From Syntrophomonadaceae bacterium (GTDB lineage Bacteria; Bacillota; Dethiobacteria; DTU022): 5,639 nt of DNA. Positions 1 through 5,544 of the stretch are shown here, in pieces (position 1 is the stretch's first letter; the number at the start of each line of letters is the position of its first letter). The notes beneath the pieces are model-generated. The model did no database searches and was not told where the DNA came from. It worked only from the letters and a program-made list of their open reading frames with translations. The translations under genes were made by a program, and so were the position numbers. The stretch lies in contig SKWE01000007.1 of the NCBI GenBank assembly GCA_007129055.1, forward strand, positions 1-5,639, read 5' to 3'.

Positions 1-507
1 AACCGGGTAATCTCGTCCACCTTCCAACCTGTTAAGCTCATTTTCCAGGTAAAGACGGTTATATAAACCGGTTAATTGATCATGAAAGCTAAGATAGTTT
101 AGCTGTTCCTGGTCACGCTTATGCTGTTCACGTAACTTTGCATCTTTTAGTTCACGTTCCACTGCGGGCGCAAGGCGGGCCAGGTTGTCTTTTAGTATAT
201 AATCATGAGCTCCGGCCTTCATGGCGGATACAGCAACTTCCTCGCCAATTGTTCCCGATACTATTATAAAAGGTATATCGCAACCACTTTGCTTGAAAAC
301 CTCAAGGGCCTCAGGTGCGCTGAACAATGGCATTGCATGATCAGATATGATCAACTCCCATTTATCATCTTGCAGCGCTTCCTGTAACCCATCAGCAGTT
401 TCCACCCGGGTATAGATCGGTTCGTAGCCGCCCTTTTTTAAGGCTCTTAGCAGAAGCAGCAAATCATCTTCAGAATCTTCAACAATGATTACGCGTATAA
501 CTGACAT
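1..507 (-). CDS. Response regulator with N-terminal REC and start of GGDEF (diguanylate cyclase) domain, 3' truncated by window edge
   Basis: The frame is open from ATG at 507 to base 1 (169 codons), so the C-terminal part lies outside the window. Residues 1-120 form a CheY-like receiver: acidic pair E10/D11, phosphoacceptor D56 in SDHAMP, S84 and K106 in YILKDN. After a short helical linker (about 120-137), LSFHDQLTGLYNR (139-151) and the following helix are the classic N-terminus of a GGDEF domain. The catalytic GG(D/E)EF loop is not visible, so cyclase activity is inferred and a further domain such as HD-GYP or EAL could follow. Expected role: phosphorylation-controlled synthesis of cyclic di-GMP in the cytoplasm. 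The start is supported by AGGAGGG at 512-518, four bases before the ATG. It is separated from cheW by a terminator, so it is probably its own transcription unit. Its REC resembles that of the hybrid kinase at 3938-5416. Confidence 0.9.
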   Translation of the reverse strand, partial: MSVIRVIIVEDSEDDLLLLLRALKKGGYEPIYTRVETADGLQEALQDDKWELIISDHAMPLFSAPEALEVFKQSGCDIPFIIVSGTIGEEVAVSAMKAGAHDYILKDNLARLAPAVERELKDAKLREQHKRDQEQLNYLSFHDQLTGLYNRLYLENELNRLEGGRDYPV

Positions 508-522
508 TTTTCCCTCCTATGT

Positions 523-565
523 TAAACCAAACCATGGACTTATTTTACATTATATTTTTGGTTTA
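523..565. repeat. Inverted repeat flanking the promoter of the REC-GGDEF gene
   Basis: TAAACCAAA (523-531) and TTTGGTTTA (557-565) are perfect 9-base inverted arms separated by 25 bases. They bracket the candidate minus-10 region of the REC-GGDEF gene and lie just upstream of its ribosome binding site. They could be paired operator half-sites or a 5'-leader stem. In an AT-rich intergenic region, chance cannot be excluded. Confidence 0.35.
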
Positions 566-569
566 GCAA
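542..569 (-). promoter_or_regulatory. Candidate housekeeping promoter for the REC-GGDEF gene
   Basis: Read on the minus strand, TTGCTA (564-569; four of six matches to TTGACA) is followed after 16 bases by TAAAAT (542-547; five of six to TATAAT). A perfect TATAAT also overlaps at 549-554, but with no good minus-35 at 16-18 bases. The site sits between the cheW terminator and the start codon at 507, where a promoter is needed. Weak minus-35; prediction by eye only. Confidence 0.4.
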
Positions 570-591
570 AGGCTTATTAATGCTGACATCC

Positions 592-633
592 AAAAAGGGG
601 GGTGGGTTTACTTATCTTTAAACCCACCCCCCC
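592..633 (-). terminator. Rho-independent terminator of the chemoreceptor-cheW unit
   Basis: GGGGGGTGGGTTTA (597-610) and TAAACCCACCCCCC (619-632) are perfect 14-bp inverted arms around an 8-base loop (611-618). On the minus strand the stem is followed directly by TTTTT (592-596). There is no matching A/T tract on the other side, so it is polarised for minus-strand transcription. It begins 17 bases after the cheW stop codon and separates cheW from the REC-GGDEF gene. Confidence 0.88.
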
Positions 634-649
634 TGAATCATCCAGTTAA

Positions 650-1147
650 TTATTGGCTGGCCAGCTCTTTGCCGGCCTGTGAAATATCATTCAAGGCTAT
701 TTGTTCTTCAGAAGTTAATATGCGGTTCAGGTTCAAAATGATCAGCATCCGCTGCTCAATTTTACCAACACCCATGATCAGGTCGGTTTTGCCGCCGGCC
801 ACCTGGCTCGGTGCATCCTGGATCTGGTTCTGCATCAGGCGGGTAACCTCGGTTACTGAGTCGACAATCAGCCCGACCATCCGTTCTTCCACCTCAACGA
901 TGATGATCCTGCTGTCATCCGTGCGCTCCGCCTCGGCCAGGCCAAAGCGCATGCGCAGGTCAATTACGGGTATCACATCGCCGCGCAGGTTGATTACCCC
1001 TTCCACGAAGTCAAGGGAGCGCGGCAGGGGAGTAACCCGAACCATCTTTAGCACTTCACGCACATCGTTTATGTTACAGGCGAACTCTTCGTTCTCCATC
1101 CTGAATACAACCAGTTGGGTTTCACCATCTTTGGTTACTTCTGCCAT
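650..1147 (-). CDS. cheW: Chemotaxis coupling protein CheW
   Basis: A 165-residue single-domain protein, the usual CheW length. CheW bridges the cytoplasmic tips of chemoreceptors to the histidine kinase CheA, building the signalling arrays at the membrane. The family signature is clear: QLVVFRMENEEFACNINDVREV at the N-terminus (11-32, beta strands of the first SH3-like subdomain), then FVEGVINLRGDVIPVIDLR (47-65), with the conserved NLRG arginine at R55, and the second-subdomain strand VGLIVDSVTEVTRL (91-104). No receiver domain is attached, so it is CheW rather than CheV. The start is set by AAGGAGGA at 1154-1161, seven bases before the ATG. It lies 24 bases downstream of the chemoreceptor stop, so the two are almost certainly cotranscribed and it may be the dedicated coupler of that receptor. 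No cheA, cheR, cheB or cheY is visible here. Confidence 0.96.
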   Translation of the reverse strand: MAEVTKDGETQLVVFRMENEEFACNINDVREVLKMVRVTPLPRSLDFVEGVINLRGDVIPVIDLRMRFGLAEAERTDDSRIIIVEVEERMVGLIVDSVTEVTRLMQNQIQDAPSQVAGGKTDLIMGVGKIEQRMLIILNLNRILTSEEQIALNDISQAGKELASQ

Positions 1148-1171
1148 CAGGATTCCTCCTTCCTTACCGCA

Positions 1172-3109
1172 TTATTGATATTTAAACTTTTGCAGTTCCT
1201 GGAAGAGCCTTTCTGCCGACGCCCGCAGCTCTTCTGCCGTGGCAGCCATCTCTTCCATGGTTGAAGACTGCTCTTCAATGGAAGCAGCCATCTCTTCCGA
1301 GCCGGCGCTCAGTTCCTGGGCTGCAGAGGCCGTCTCTTCAACCTGTTTTGAAATACCCTGGACATCGGCCAGGATTTCACCGAAAGTAATTCCGGTCTTC
1401 GATACAACTTCAGTGCCTGCTTCTACATCCTGCACCCCAAGGGTCATACTCTCTAATGCTTTTTTGCTCTCTTCCTGGGTCGCTGTTATAAGTTCGCCAA
1501 TCTCCTTCGCTGCACCTGCAGACTGCTCTGCCAGTTTGCGCACCTCTTCAGCCACAACTGCAAAACCACGGCCCTGTTCACCGGCCCTTGCCGCTTCAAT
1601 TGCCGCATTCAAGGCCAGCAGGTTGGTCTGATCAGCTATGTCGGTAATAACGCCTAAGATTTTTCCGATATCGCTGGAGCGCTGGTCCACCTCGGTGATC
1701 ACAACCTGCAGTTCGCTAACCCGGTTGTTGATAACCTGCATCTGGTTAACCGCTTCTTCAATGGCCTGGTTGCCTTCTTCGGCGCGCGAGAGAATCTTGG
1801 CATTGGTCTCTGCCATCACCTGCGAATTTTCGCTTAAGCTTGTTGCATTGCTGGCAAATTCATTGGTGGAAGCTGAAACTTCTTCCAATGAAGAGCTCAT
1901 CTCTTCCGAGGCGGCAGATACCGATTCAGAACCGCTGTTTACCCCGGTCGACATCTCCACGGCCGTGCTGATCAGGTTACGCAGGCTCTCACTCATTGCA
2001 TTGAAAGCCTGGCCGAGTTGGCCAATTTCGTCTTTGCGTTTAATCTTCGTTTCTACTGTAAAGTCGCCACCTGCTATTTTCCCGGCAATAGTCGCTACCT
2101 GTTTCACCGGGTTGGCGATGCTGTTGGCAACAAGAAAACCGACTACTATTACAGCAATTACACTAATTCCAATAACCAGATATATAAAATTACGCAGGGC
2201 ATTAACCCCGGCAAAAGCTTCAGCCTGGTTCACCTGGACAGTAAAACCAACATATTCATCCCCCAGGGTTGTAACATTCAAAGCGCCTAAAACGGGGTCA
2301 CCAAGATAGTTAATATAAGTTGTTATTTCCAGGAATTCAAGATTCCCGGCCTGGATTGGCGCCACCATCTGCTCTGTAGCTTCGCTGCGCATAGATTCTA
2401 TTAAGGCAGCATTTGATGATAGGTCCCCAATCCGCAGGTCTGTTAAAAGGGTGAAATCTGAACGGACCAGGTAAGCATCTGCTGTTTGCCCAATTTCATT
2501 TAAACCCTCATGGACAAAGGCTGTAATATCATCGCCGAATAAATTGATATTAAAAGTTCCGGAAACCGCTCCGGTAGTTCCACCGCTGTAGACCGGAGTG
2601 GAAAGAACTATACAATTTTGATGAATGACATCAGAGTAGAAAAGTTCAGACCAGGTAGCACGGCCACCAATAGCGGACTGAAAGTATTCACGGCCTGACA
2701 GGTCAGCACCAACAATCTGGCCTAGCGAATCATATAGTACAGTTCCATTATTATCGGTAATGAATACCTGGGCAAAACCATATTCCCTCGCAACTGTAGG
2801 AATCAGATCGTCTAATATCTGAACCCTGGCCTGCCATTCAGGACTGGCAGTACCTTCTTCTGCTGCATACAAAATATTCAAACTCTGGTAAACATCGCGT
2901 GTAGTGGCTAAAACACGGCCATCGCCTACTCTTTCATTAAAATAATCCTGAATCTGTTGATCCGTTAGAGTTGAATACATTTCAAGAGCAGCTAAAACCT
3001 CCTCTTCGATGTTTTGCCTGGCCATGTTATAACTCAAAAGGCCAACTATGAGAACTGGAATTAATCCTACAATTAAAAATAAAAGAACCAACCTGATCTT
3101 GAGATTCAC
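1172..3109 (-). CDS. Methyl-accepting chemotaxis protein with periplasmic/extracellular double-Cache-type sensor
   Basis: A membrane chemoreceptor of 645 residues from the GTG at 3109. TM1 is about residues 7-27 (LVLLFLIVGLIPVLIVGLL). The external sensor, about 30-300, has Cache features such as GREYFQSAIGG and the strand IVLSTPVY. TM2 is about 308-328, HAMP about 329-382. The cytoplasmic coiled-coil hairpin follows, with its invariant tip EAARAGEQGRGFAVVAEEVR at 505-524, which binds CheA and CheW. Glu pairs in Ala/Ser-rich heptads (SEEMSSSLEEVS near 401-412; the EEMAAS...EEL region 605-628) are likely CheR/CheB methylation sites. No C-terminal NWETF-type CheR tether is present; the protein ends KFKYQ. 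The ligand is unknown: the RxWY amino-acid-binding motif of dCache_1AA receptors is not apparent. Start choice: GGGGAGG lies seven bases before GTG 3109, whereas ATG 3127 (six codons longer) has no ribosome binding site and would itself contain that sequence. Cotranscribed with cheW. Confidence 0.95.
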   Translation of the reverse strand: MNLKIRLVLLFLIVGLIPVLIVGLLSYNMARQNIEEEVLAALEMYSTLTDQQIQDYFNERVGDGRVLATTRDVYQSLNILYAAEEGTASPEWQARVQILDDLIPTVAREYGFAQVFITDNNGTVLYDSLGQIVGADLSGREYFQSAIGGRATWSELFYSDVIHQNCIVLSTPVYSGGTTGAVSGTFNINLFGDDITAFVHEGLNEIGQTADAYLVRSDFTLLTDLRIGDLSSNAALIESMRSEATEQMVAPIQAGNLEFLEITTYINYLGDPVLGALNVTTLGDEYVGFTVQVNQAEAFAGVNALRNFIYLVIGISVIAVIVVGFLVANSIANPVKQVATIAGKIAGGDFTVETKIKRKDEIGQLGQAFNAMSESLRNLISTAVEMSTGVNSGSESVSAASEEMSSSLEEVSASTNEFASNATSLSENSQVMAETNAKILSRAEEGNQAIEEAVNQMQVINNRVSELQVVITEVDQRSSDIGKILGVITDIADQTNLLALNAAIEAARAGEQGRGFAVVAEEVRKLAEQSAGAAKEIGELITATQEESKKALESMTLGVQDVEAGTEVVSKTGITFGEILADVQGISKQVEETASAAQELSAGSEEMAASIEEQSSTMEEMAATAEELRASAERLFQELQKFKYQ

Positions 3110-3116
3110 TATTAAT

Positions 3117-3123
3117 CCTCCCC
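3117..3123 (-). promoter_or_regulatory. Ribosome binding site deciding the GTG start of the chemoreceptor
   Basis: On the minus strand GGGGAGG is followed by seven bases (ATTAATA) and GTG at 3109-3107. The in-frame ATG at 3127-3125 lies immediately upstream of this sequence and has only AT-rich bases before it, so the GTG is the better start. Confidence 0.8.
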
Positions 3124-3143
3124 GCATTTAGATATATATTCAA

Positions 3144-3165
3144 CCAGGAAAATCGATCTGCCTGG
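3144..3165. repeat. Short inverted repeat in the chemoreceptor leader
   Basis: CCAGG (3144-3148) and CCTGG (3161-3165) are 5-bp arms around a 12-base spacer. The repeat lies between the predicted transcription start near 3204 and the ribosome binding site at 3117-3123. It might form a small leader hairpin or be a binding site; it is short enough to be chance. Confidence 0.2.
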
Positions 3166-3188
3166 CGAAGAAACAATAAAGCAGAATG

Positions 3189-3217
3189 AAAAATAAAAAC
3201 CCCGATCCTATTATCGG
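3189..3217 (-). terminator. Probable weak terminator after the kinase-regulator unit
   Basis: On the minus strand CCGAT (3213-3217) pairs with ATCGG (3202-3206) across a 6-base loop. After two G residues comes TTTTTATTTTT (3189-3199). The stem is only 5 bp, and an alternative ATCCT/AGGAT pairing competes with it, so termination may be incomplete. It lies 77 bases after the LuxR-type regulator stop codon. Its 5' arm overlaps the flagellar-sigma-like minus-10 box of the next unit. Confidence 0.45.
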
Positions 3218-3237
3218 CAGGATTATTAATTAGTTAA
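3211..3237 (-). promoter_or_regulatory. Candidate sigma-28/sigma-D (flagellar) promoter for the chemoreceptor-cheW unit
   Basis: The minus strand reads TTAA (3234-3237), 15 bases, then GCCGATAA (3211-3218). The downstream element matches the enterobacterial FliA minus-10 consensus exactly and the Bacillus sigma-D form GCCGATAT in seven of eight bases. TTAA matches TAAA in three of four, and the 15-base spacing is canonical. The predicted start near 3204 gives a leader of about 95 bases. Chemoreceptor and cheW genes are typical targets of this sigma factor. Confidence 0.6.
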
Positions 3238-3293
3238 TAGCAGTAGGGATAAATTATTTAAAATGAATAAACTTTTTAAAGAGGATTTTATAA

Positions 3294-3941
3294 TCAATAG
3301 CTAGTCAGTCCACATTCTTTAGCCACGCTGGCAATATCACTATCGCTTCTTAATTGCATTTTTGATTTAATGTTTTCTTTATGCCTGTCAACCGTTTTCA
3401 CACTTATTGAGAGCAGGTTTGCTATTTCACTTCTGCTTTTGCCCTCGGCATAGAGCTGCATAATTTCCCTTTCCCTGGATGAAAGTTCATTTATGGATTT
3501 ATTGGCGCTATTGTTTTCCAAGCCATTTTTAACAAAACCATTAACCAGTACCTGCGATACGGCAGGGCTGAGAAATATTTCACCCTTAACTACAGCCTTT
3601 AATGCCAGGCTGAGATCCTCAAAAGCTGACCCCTTGTAAACGAAACCTGCAGCGCCAGCGCGAAGTGCCTTGATTACATAATCATCTTCAATATGCATAG
3701 ATAAAATGACAACCCTTGTCTCTTTTTCAAACTGTTTCATCTGAACTAAAGCATCAAGGCCATTTAATCCGGGCATTGCTATATCCATAATAACCAGGTC
3801 GGGTTTTAGTTTTTCGGCCAGAGATACAGCTTCCCTTCCATCTGATGCTTCCGCAACAATTGTAGCCTGCAGCTTATTCTCTAAAAGTGAGCGCAGCCCC
3901 TGTCGAACTATAGTATGATCATCGGCCAGCAGTATCTTCAC
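3294..3941 (-). CDS. NarL/FixJ (LuxR-type) DNA-binding response regulator
   Basis: A 215-residue cytoplasmic transcription regulator of standard NarL-family length. The receiver domain (1-120) has D7/D8, phosphoacceptor D53 in IMDIAMPG, S81 and K103. After a linker (about 125-149), the GerE/LuxR helix-turn-helix spans about 150-210: LSSREREIMQLYAEGKSRSEIA, then the recognition helix region SVKTVDRHKENIKSKM. Phosphorylation at D53 should promote dimerisation and DNA binding. The partner is evident: the kinase upstream is of the HisKA_3 type that pairs with this family. The start is a GTG at 3941-3939 within GTGA, which overlaps the kinase TGA stop by 4 bases, indicating translational coupling. 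A GGGGAG lies ten bases upstream inside the kinase gene. Target genes cannot be read from the sequence; autoregulation or control of the neighbouring units is a guess. Confidence 0.95.
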   Translation of the reverse strand: MKILLADDHTIVRQGLRSLLENKLQATIVAEASDGREAVSLAEKLKPDLVIMDIAMPGLNGLDALVQMKQFEKETRVVILSMHIEDDYVIKALRAGAAGFVYKGSAFEDLSLALKAVVKGEIFLSPAVSQVLVNGFVKNGLENNSANKSINELSSREREIMQLYAEGKSRSEIANLLSISVKTVDRHKENIKSKMQLRSDSDIASVAKECGLTSY

Positions 3942-5416
3942 CCGGTAAGTGCTCCCCTCACATTAAGTTTCCAAGGGACTATAATTAATATTTTAGTCCC
4001 CCTTTCAGGAGCCGATTCAACTTTAAAACGCCCCCCCAGCAAACGGATTCTTTCCTGTATACCGGTCAAACCTATATGTTCAGATGAAACTGTCAGTTTG
4101 TCCGGTTCAAAACCTACTCCGTCATCGATCACAGAAACAAATATTTTTCTGTTATTATTTTTTATCTTAACAAAAGCGTTTTCAGCTTTTGCATGCCGGG
4201 CTATATTTGTCAGTGATTCCTGTATGCAGCGATATAGTGCGGTTTCAAGATGTCCAGGCAAACGCGAAGGCAAACCATTGTTTATTAAACCCATATCAAT
4301 TCCCGTCCGTTTATTAAACCCTTTGATCATATTTTCAAGGGCAGGAATTAATCCCAGATCATCAAGAACAGGGGGACGCAAAGAAACAGACTGCCTGCGG
4401 ACAATATCAATGGTATAGTCAACAAGGTTTATACTCTGCTTTAAGGTGTCGTCCTCATTTTTTTCAAAATTTAATGTATCCTGCAATAGTTGCAAATCCA
4501 GTTTTACTGCTGTAAGAGCCTGGCCCAATTCGTCGTGCAACTCTCTTGATAGACGCGCACGCTCTTCTTCCATAGCCTCAAGAATCCGGTTTGAAAGTGC
4601 TTCGATCTGGGCATGGCTGGTTTTAAGTTTTTGTTCATTGATAACCCTGTCCGTTATATCACGGGCTATACCTTCTATGGCAACCAGCTTTCCGCTGTCA
4701 TCGTGTAATGGTACATTGCGCTGCTCTACCCAAACCGTTGAACCAGATTTGTGAACCCATCTTATAACAAGGGGTTTGGCAAATTTGGTTTTACCTTTTG
4801 ACATACTTTCCAATATTTCTTTATCTTCAGGATGAACAATTCTAAAAGCCAGTTCAGGATCAGCATAATGTTCTTCCGGTGTGTAACCTATAATCTTCAG
4901 AGATGAGGGGCTGACATATTCAAATGATCTTGACGGGTGCAGCTTAATTCTATAGATTAAATCCTGGGCATTGTCAGCCAGGCGGCGAAATCTTGCTTCA
5001 CTTTCCTGGAGGGCTTGCTCGGCTTTTTTCCTCTCCAATCGCACATTGGCATCAAACAAGGCTCTTCTGACAACAGGAACAAGACGGGCGAGATTGTTTT
5101 TTAAAATATAATCATGGGCACCGGCCCTCATAGCTTCTACTGCTACTTCTTCTCCAATCATATTCGATACAATGATAAAGGGGATATCAATGTCACAGGA
5201 TTTAATAATTTCCAATGCTGCCGGGGCGTTGAATTCTGGTAGATTATGATCACAGATAATCAGATCCCATTCTCTTTTTGCCATAGCATGCGACAGCTCT
5301 TCACTGGTTTCAACCCGTAAGTGTTCAACTTTAAATCCACCCCTTTTCAATTCATGCAATATGAGCAGGGTATCATCCAGCGAATCTTCAACAATAATTA
5401 AACTAAGAGGCTTCAT
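3938..5416 (-). CDS. Cytoplasmic hybrid histidine kinase, REC-PAS-HisKA_3-HATPase
   Basis: 492 residues from ATG 5416, with no transmembrane segment or signal peptide. Domains in order: REC, about 1-120 (E10/D11, phosphoacceptor D56 in CDHNLP, S84, K106); helical linker; PAS, about 142-256 (RRLADNAQDLIYRI to EGIARDITDR, a PAS/PAC boundary); coiled linker; HisKA_3 dimerisation domain with H-box RELHDELGQ, phospho-His H294; HATPase_c with N-box ESLTNIARHA (N404), G1 box DDGVGF (431-436) and G2 region GLTGIQERIRLLGG (449-462). All catalytic residues are present. This NarX/DesK-type core should phosphorylate the LuxR-type regulator encoded immediately downstream. The N-terminal REC means kinase output is probably gated by a second, upstream phosphodonor, with PAS sensing a cytoplasmic cue. 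Start: an upstream in-frame ATG at 5473 would add 19 hydrophobic residues, but ATG 5416 has AAAGGA five bases before it and aligns with the start of the paralogous REC at 507. Confidence 0.94.
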   Translation of the reverse strand: MKPLSLIIVEDSLDDTLLILHELKRGGFKVEHLRVETSEELSHAMAKREWDLIICDHNLPEFNAPAALEIIKSCDIDIPFIIVSNMIGEEVAVEAMRAGAHDYILKNNLARLVPVVRRALFDANVRLERKKAEQALQESEARFRRLADNAQDLIYRIKLHPSRSFEYVSPSSLKIIGYTPEEHYADPELAFRIVHPEDKEILESMSKGKTKFAKPLVIRWVHKSGSTVWVEQRNVPLHDDSGKLVAIEGIARDITDRVINEQKLKTSHAQIEALSNRILEAMEEERARLSRELHDELGQALTAVKLDLQLLQDTLNFEKNEDDTLKQSINLVDYTIDIVRRQSVSLRPPVLDDLGLIPALENMIKGFNKRTGIDMGLINNGLPSRLPGHLETALYRCIQESLTNIARHAKAENAFVKIKNNNRKIFVSVIDDGVGFEPDKLTVSSEHIGLTGIQERIRLLGGRFKVESAPERGTKILIIVPWKLNVRGALTG

Positions 5417-5421
5417 TGATT

Positions 5422-5427
5422 TCCTTT
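5422..5427 (-). promoter_or_regulatory. Ribosome binding site deciding the kinase start
   Basis: AAAGGA on the minus strand ends five bases before ATG 5416. The upstream ATG at 5473 lies inside the predicted promoter and untranslated leader, and has no purine-rich site ahead of it. Confidence 0.65.
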
Positions 5428-5463
5428 CCCAAAAAACCAATAATATGGAATAAATGATAATAT

Positions 5464-5492
5464 ATACTACCAAAAATTAGCAGGCAAGTCAA
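5464..5492 (-). promoter_or_regulatory. Candidate housekeeping (sigma-A type) promoter for the kinase-regulator unit
   Basis: On the minus strand TTGACT (5487-5492; five of six to TTGACA), then a 17-base spacer, then TAGTAT (5464-5469; four of six to TATAAT). The predicted start near 5457 leaves a leader of about 40 bases before ATG 5416. If used, the longer reading frame from ATG 5473 would not be on this transcript. Confidence 0.5.
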
Positions 5493-5503
5493 AATGTATT
5501 TTG
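5490..5503. promoter_or_regulatory. Palindrome overlapping the minus-35 of the kinase promoter, possible operator
   Basis: CAAAATGTATTTTG consists of perfect 6-base arms around a GT centre. Wider arms GGCAA (5483-5487) and TTGCC (5501-5505) are also present. It overlaps the TTGACT minus-35 element, a position where a bound regulator would block the promoter. It is AT-rich, so chance occurrence is possible. Confidence 0.3.
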
Positions 5504-5517
5504 CCCGGTTATTAATA

Positions 5518-5544
5518 TTATCGGCAGTTTGTATTGGAATTATA
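5518..5544 (-). promoter_or_regulatory. Candidate sigma-28/sigma-D (flagellar) promoter for the kinase-regulator unit
   Basis: The minus strand carries GCCGATAA (5518-5525), an exact flagellar-sigma minus-10, preceded at 15 bases by TATA (5541-5544; three of four to TAAA). The surrounding 12 bases, CTGCCGATAATA, are identical to those in the chemoreceptor promoter. The distance to the chosen start codon (5518 to 5416) equals that of the receptor unit (3211 to 3109). The predicted start is near 5511, upstream of the sigma-A-like promoter. Confidence 0.5.

Noticed and set aside
205..387. Small plus-strand open frame opposite the REC of the GGDEF protein
   Set aside because: The minus-strand REC is intact and conserved across the same bases; the plus frame has no credible ribosome binding site or domain.
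597..632. G-rich/C-rich arms considered as a G-quadruplex or a small RNA
   Set aside because: The perfect stem with a T run directly downstream on the minus strand, just after the cheW stop, is fully explained as an intrinsic terminator.
669..1178. Plus-strand open frame opposite cheW
   Set aside because: The translation is Ser/Arg/Thr-rich antisense of cheW without family features, and it runs into the antisense of the cheW ribosome binding site.
1638..2309. Long plus-strand open frame (223 codons) opposite the chemoreceptor
   Set aside because: It mirrors the coiled-coil, HAMP and membrane part of the receptor on the other strand, has a composition dominated by Ser, Leu, Ile and Thr, and no recognisable domain. 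The minus-strand receptor is unmistakable.
3915..4418. Plus-strand open frame opposite the kinase ATPase domain
   Set aside because: Antisense shadow; the kinase N, G1 and G2 boxes on the minus strand account for the region.
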